NCBI GenBank assembly: GCA_030598385.1
Contig: JAUVQB010000042.1
Coordinates: 1 to 8,581, forward strand
Length of the DNA stretch: 8,581 bases
Reading direction: 5' to 3'
From: Alphaproteobacteria bacterium
GTDB taxonomy: Bacteria; Pseudomonadota; Alphaproteobacteria; Kiloniellales; JAKSDN01
How positions within the stretch are numbered: position 1 is the stretch's first letter; the number at the start of each line of letters is the position of its first letter. This document shows, in pieces, positions 6,498 to 8,581 of this stretch. The position numbers and the translations under genes were made by a program. Below the pieces are notes generated by a model. It did not search any database, had not been told where the DNA came from, and saw only the letters and a list, made by a program, of their open reading frames with translations.

Positions 6498-7802
6498 TCA
6501 CTGGGCCGCCGCCGGATAGGCCCGCGCCAGGCGGCCGGCCAAGAGGTCCAGGCTTTGCTCCATCGAGAAGTCACGCCGCACCAACTTGGCGCCAGCCGCG
6601 CCCAAGCGGCTCCGCAACTCGGGATCTTGGATCAATGCGACGAGCGCCGCGGTCATGGCGGCGGGGTCTTGCGGCGGCACCAATAGGCCGGTCTCGCCGT
6701 CGCGGATCAGCTCGGGGATGGCGGCTACCTTGGTGGCCAGACACGCCAATTCCTGGCTTTGCGCTTCCATCAGGACATTGGGCAAACCGTCGCGGTCGCC
6801 GTCATCGGCGATTCGGCTGGCCAGAGCGAAAAGATCGGCCTGCCGATAGGCCGTCAAGACAAGGTTCTGGGGTTGCGGTCCGCGCCACTCGATCCGATCC
6901 GCCAGGCCGAGGCGCTCGGCTTCCCTTTGCAATGCGGCTGCCATGGCGCCGCCGCCGATGTGAACGAGGCGCCAATGAAGATCCGCCGGCAAGCCGGCCA
7001 GCGCCCGCAGCAAGTCCGGATAACCTTTCTTTTCGACGGCCCGGCCAACGGACAGGATGACCAGGGGGTCCGTGGCATCGCTTCCATCGCGCGGGCGGCG
7101 ACGGTCGGGGGGTGGCGGAAAGCGCTCCAGATCGAGGCCGTGATACAGCAGCCCGACCTTGCTGGGTTCGCCGAAGTCTTCGGTGCCGAGCGACACCAGA
7201 TGGTCGTGGCCGATGGCCGTGCAGGTGACAAGCCAGTCCAGATCTCTCAGTTTGTCCCGCTTTTCCCAATCCGGCGTGGTCCAGATGTCCTTGGCGTGCG
7301 CCGAACAGGACCAGGGAAGGCCGGTCATTGTGGCCGCGTAGCGGGCGACCGAGCCCGGCGTGTGCAGGAAATGCGCATGAAGCCGCACAATGCCGTCCGG
7401 GAGCTCGGCCGCCAGCACGCAGGCCTGGCCGAATCGGCGGACCCGGTTGGCGGTCCGGTCGCGGCGCAGATCCGCAAGCCATTGCCCGCGTGCGGCGCGG
7501 TATCCCGGCCGCCGGCGGGCCGCCAGCCAGCCCCGCATCACTCGCAATGGCTCCTGCCGGAGATATTCCGGGAGATAGGTGGCCGGCGCGGATATTTCGC
7601 CGTGAATCGGGTGTGCCGCCGGGTCGGTCGGGTGGCGCAAGCTATAGATGCGAAGCTTGAGGCCGCGCTTCTGCAAGCCGAGGATTTCCTGGGCGATGAA
7701 GGTTTCGGACAGCCGCGGATAGCCCTTCAAGACGATCGCGATCGAAGCGTCGTCGTCCGGGTCGCGGGCAGCTCGGTCTGCCGATCGTGGCGTGCGGTTC
7801 AT
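6498..7802 (-). CDS. Glycosyltransferase family 4 protein, WcaL/AmsK-like (exopolysaccharide biosynthesis type)
   Basis: This 434-residue protein resembles the WcaL/AmsK/EpsF-like GT4 enzymes of capsule and colanic-acid-type gene clusters. The opening IAIVLKGYPRLSETFIAQEI (21-40) is the signature of that group. Further landmarks are LHAHFLHTPG (141-150), SAHAKDIW (167-174), GLLYHGLDLERF (217-228), VGRAVEKKGYPDLLRAL (252-268) with the basic residues expected to bind donor phosphates, and DGLPNVLME (338-346) followed by ATKVAAIPELIRDGETGLL (356-374). In this subgroup the usual E-x7-E appears as D-x7-E. There is no signal peptide; it probably acts at the cytoplasmic face of the membrane on a lipid-linked acceptor. 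The first ~18 residues are charged and not conserved-looking. The ATG at 7802 has no strong Shine-Dalgarno sequence. It may share a transcript with the partial glycosyltransferase gene 103 bases upstream. Confidence 0.9.
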   Translation of the reverse strand: MNRTPRSADRAARDPDDDASIAIVLKGYPRLSETFIAQEILGLQKRGLKLRIYSLRHPTDPAAHPIHGEISAPATYLPEYLRQEPLRVMRGWLAARRRPGYRAARGQWLADLRRDRTANRVRRFGQACVLAAELPDGIVRLHAHFLHTPGSVARYAATMTGLPWSCSAHAKDIWTTPDWEKRDKLRDLDWLVTCTAIGHDHLVSLGTEDFGEPSKVGLLYHGLDLERFPPPPDRRRPRDGSDATDPLVILSVGRAVEKKGYPDLLRALAGLPADLHWRLVHIGGGAMAAALQREAERLGLADRIEWRGPQPQNLVLTAYRQADLFALASRIADDGDRDGLPNVLMEAQSQELACLATKVAAIPELIRDGETGLLVPPQDPAAMTAALVALIQDPELRSRLGAAGAKLVRRDFSMEQSLDLLAGRLARAYPAAAQ

Positions 7803-7905
7803 ACCCGGACGTTAAAGAGGGCCTCGGCCCGGGGCAAGCCGGGGGGCAAGCCGGGGGGAACGGGCCGTTCAGGCGCGCCGGCCCGGCGGGCTCAGGACGG
7901 GGCGC
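7803..7905 (-). other. 103-bp intergenic gap, very GC-rich, with repeats and small hairpins
   Basis: This gap lies between the stop of the upstream glycosyltransferase gene and the start of the WcaL-like gene. It holds a 12-bp tandem repeat (7831-7858), a 10-bp direct repeat at 7890-7899 and 7904-7913 (the second copy covers the stop codon), and a 5-bp stem CGCCG-gcc-CGGCG at 7876-7888. No T-run follows the stem, so I do not call a terminator, and I see no promoter. Confidence 0.45.
7831..7858. repeat. 12-bp tandem repeat, about 2.3 copies, with possible G-quadruplex
   Basis: The unit ggcaagccgggg occurs perfectly at 7833-7844 and 7845-7856, and the period-12 match extends to 7831-7858. With the ggg at 7862-7864 the plus strand has four G-runs of at least three with loops of 3 to 6 bases, which meets the usual G-quadruplex pattern. 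The plus strand is the template for the genes here, so their RNA would be C-rich at this place. Confidence 0.7.
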
Positions 7906-8581
7906 TCAGGACGACGCGCTGGCGCGCCTTGCTTGCGGCTCGGTCTTGGCAGCCTCGCGGCGCACGCCGAATCGCCGATGCCTGCGGTTCAGCCACTGGC
8001 GGGTCAATTTGACGACGTTTTCCGTGCCGTCCAGCAGTCCGGGCACGACCCGCTCGGCGGGCCGGTTCTGCTGGGGCAGGGTGCGCAAAGCCGTGGCCAT
8101 GGCCTTCGGGTCGCGCACGCCGTCGTCGAGCAGAACTTGCACGAGCCCAAGCTCCTGGGCGCTCAGCGCGCGCAAATATTGCTCCATGCGCGGCTCCGTG
8201 CGCGGCACGATCACGGCGCGTTTATCGAACGAAAGGATCTCGCAGAAGGTATTGTACCCCCCCATGGACACCACACCGAGGGCGCTGTCCATCAAAGACT
8301 CGATATGGGCGTCGAAGGTAATGGCCTCGACGTTCCGCAAGCGCCTGACCCGGCGCTGGAAACCGGTCTGCAGGCTGCTGCTCATGAAGGGGCCGAGCAC
8401 CAGAAGGGCCGGATAGGGGATCTCCGGATCGAATTCGTAGGCCCGCAGCACCCAATCGATGATCTGCTCGCCGTCGCCGCCGCCGCCGACCGTGATCAGC
8501 AGGTAGGGATCGCGGATCTTTTCCAGGCGCAGTTGCGACCCGGTCTTCGGCAGGCGGCGCTTCAGATAGCCGGTGTAGGTC
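7906..8581 (-). CDS. MurG/GT28-like glycosyltransferase (COG4671-like), C-terminal part; 5' end outside the window
   Basis: The frame is open from the window edge (first full codon at 8580) to the TGA at 7908-7906, giving 224 residues that represent the C-terminal, nucleotide-sugar-binding half of a MurG-like GT-B enzyme. Landmarks are TGY (3-5), LLITVGGGGDGEQIIDW (27-43), PALLVLGPF (56-64 region), ITFDAHIESLM (90-96 region), SMGGYNTFCEILSF (105-118) and IVPRTEPRMEQ (124-134). This is the pattern I associate with COG4671 predicted glycosyl transferases. Compared with its relative at 3505-4695, TGY, the Gly-rich strand and GGYNT/AGYNT have nearly the same spacing, so about 190 N-terminal residues should lie beyond position 8581. 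The GTG at 8451 is internal (Trp-Val-Leu-Arg) and not a start. The last ~30 residues are basic and of low complexity. Its substrate is unknown. Confidence 0.88.
   Translation of the reverse strand, partial: TYTGYLKRRLPKTGSQLRLEKIRDPYLLITVGGGGDGEQIIDWVLRAYEFDPEIPYPALLVLGPFMSSSLQTGFQRRVRRLRNVEAITFDAHIESLMDSALGVVSMGGYNTFCEILSFDKRAVIVPRTEPRMEQYLRALSAQELGLVQVLLDDGVRDPKAMATALRTLPQQNRPAERVVPGLLDGTENVVKLTRQWLNRRHRRFGVRREAAKTEPQARRASASS

Noticed and set aside
6443..6574. 44-codon N-terminal extension of the second GT4 gene
   Set aside because: MRIAFYAP at 6442 is a typical GT4 beginning with a nearby purine-rich site; the extension overlaps the 3' end of the upstream gene and is rich in Trp, Arg and Pro.
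5657..7060. Long open frame on the plus strand (467 codons)
   Set aside because: It is antisense to two clear GT4 genes, is dominated by Arg, Pro and Gly, and shows no domain.
7876..7888. Hairpin CGCCG-gcc-CGGCG as an intrinsic terminator
   Set aside because: The stem is short and no T-run follows on the minus strand; such stems are frequent by chance at this GC content.
6759..8012. Open frame on the plus strand (417 codons) crossing an intergenic gap
   Set aside because: It is antisense to the WcaL-like gene and runs through the G-rich tandem repeat; no motif is visible.

Overview
The window is GC-rich, and every protein gene I can support lies on the minus strand, so transcription runs from position 8581 towards position 1. 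Codon bias, the fused two-domain peptide-ABC ATPase, and the style of the glycosyltransferases and the deacetylase suggest an alphaproteobacterium, perhaps Rhodospirillales-like. That placement is inferred from protein style only; no rRNA or other phylogenetic marker is present.

Layout in transcription order: (1) 8581-7906, the C-terminal part of a MurG/GT28-like glycosyltransferase whose start lies outside the window. (2) A 103-bp gap with a G-rich 12-bp tandem repeat. (3) 7802-6498, a GT4 glycosyltransferase of the WcaL/AmsK-like kind. (4) A 55-bp gap with a short perfect inverted repeat. (5) 6442-5294, a second GT4 enzyme. (6) 5297/5294-4692, a histidine phosphatase. (7) 4695-3505, a second MurG/GT28-like glycosyltransferase starting at GTG. 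(8) 3508-2690, a NodB-type (CE4) polysaccharide-deacetylase-like protein. (9) 2693-2166, a small protein with two membrane helices and no assigned function. Genes 5 to 9 are joined by stop/start overlaps (GTGATG, GTGA, ATGA, ATGATG), which indicates a single translationally coupled operon.

After a 114-bp gap comes a separate module. 2051-135 is a complete fused ATPase of the Dpp/Opp/Yej peptide-importer class. It is joined by ATGA to a reading frame (138-1) that resembles the late-middle part of a family-5 peptide-binding protein. That frame lacks the signal peptide and the first several hundred residues such a protein should have, so it looks like an internally deleted remnant.

Working model (inference): the glycosyltransferases, deacetylase-like hydrolase and phosphatase build and trim a surface glycan, glycolipid or glycosylated small molecule, with the small membrane protein as an accessory. 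No wzx/wzy, ABC-2 exporter, acyltransferase or nucleotide-sugar synthase is visible here, so the product cannot be named. I see no tRNA, rRNA, CRISPR array, insertion sequence or convincing intrinsic terminator.
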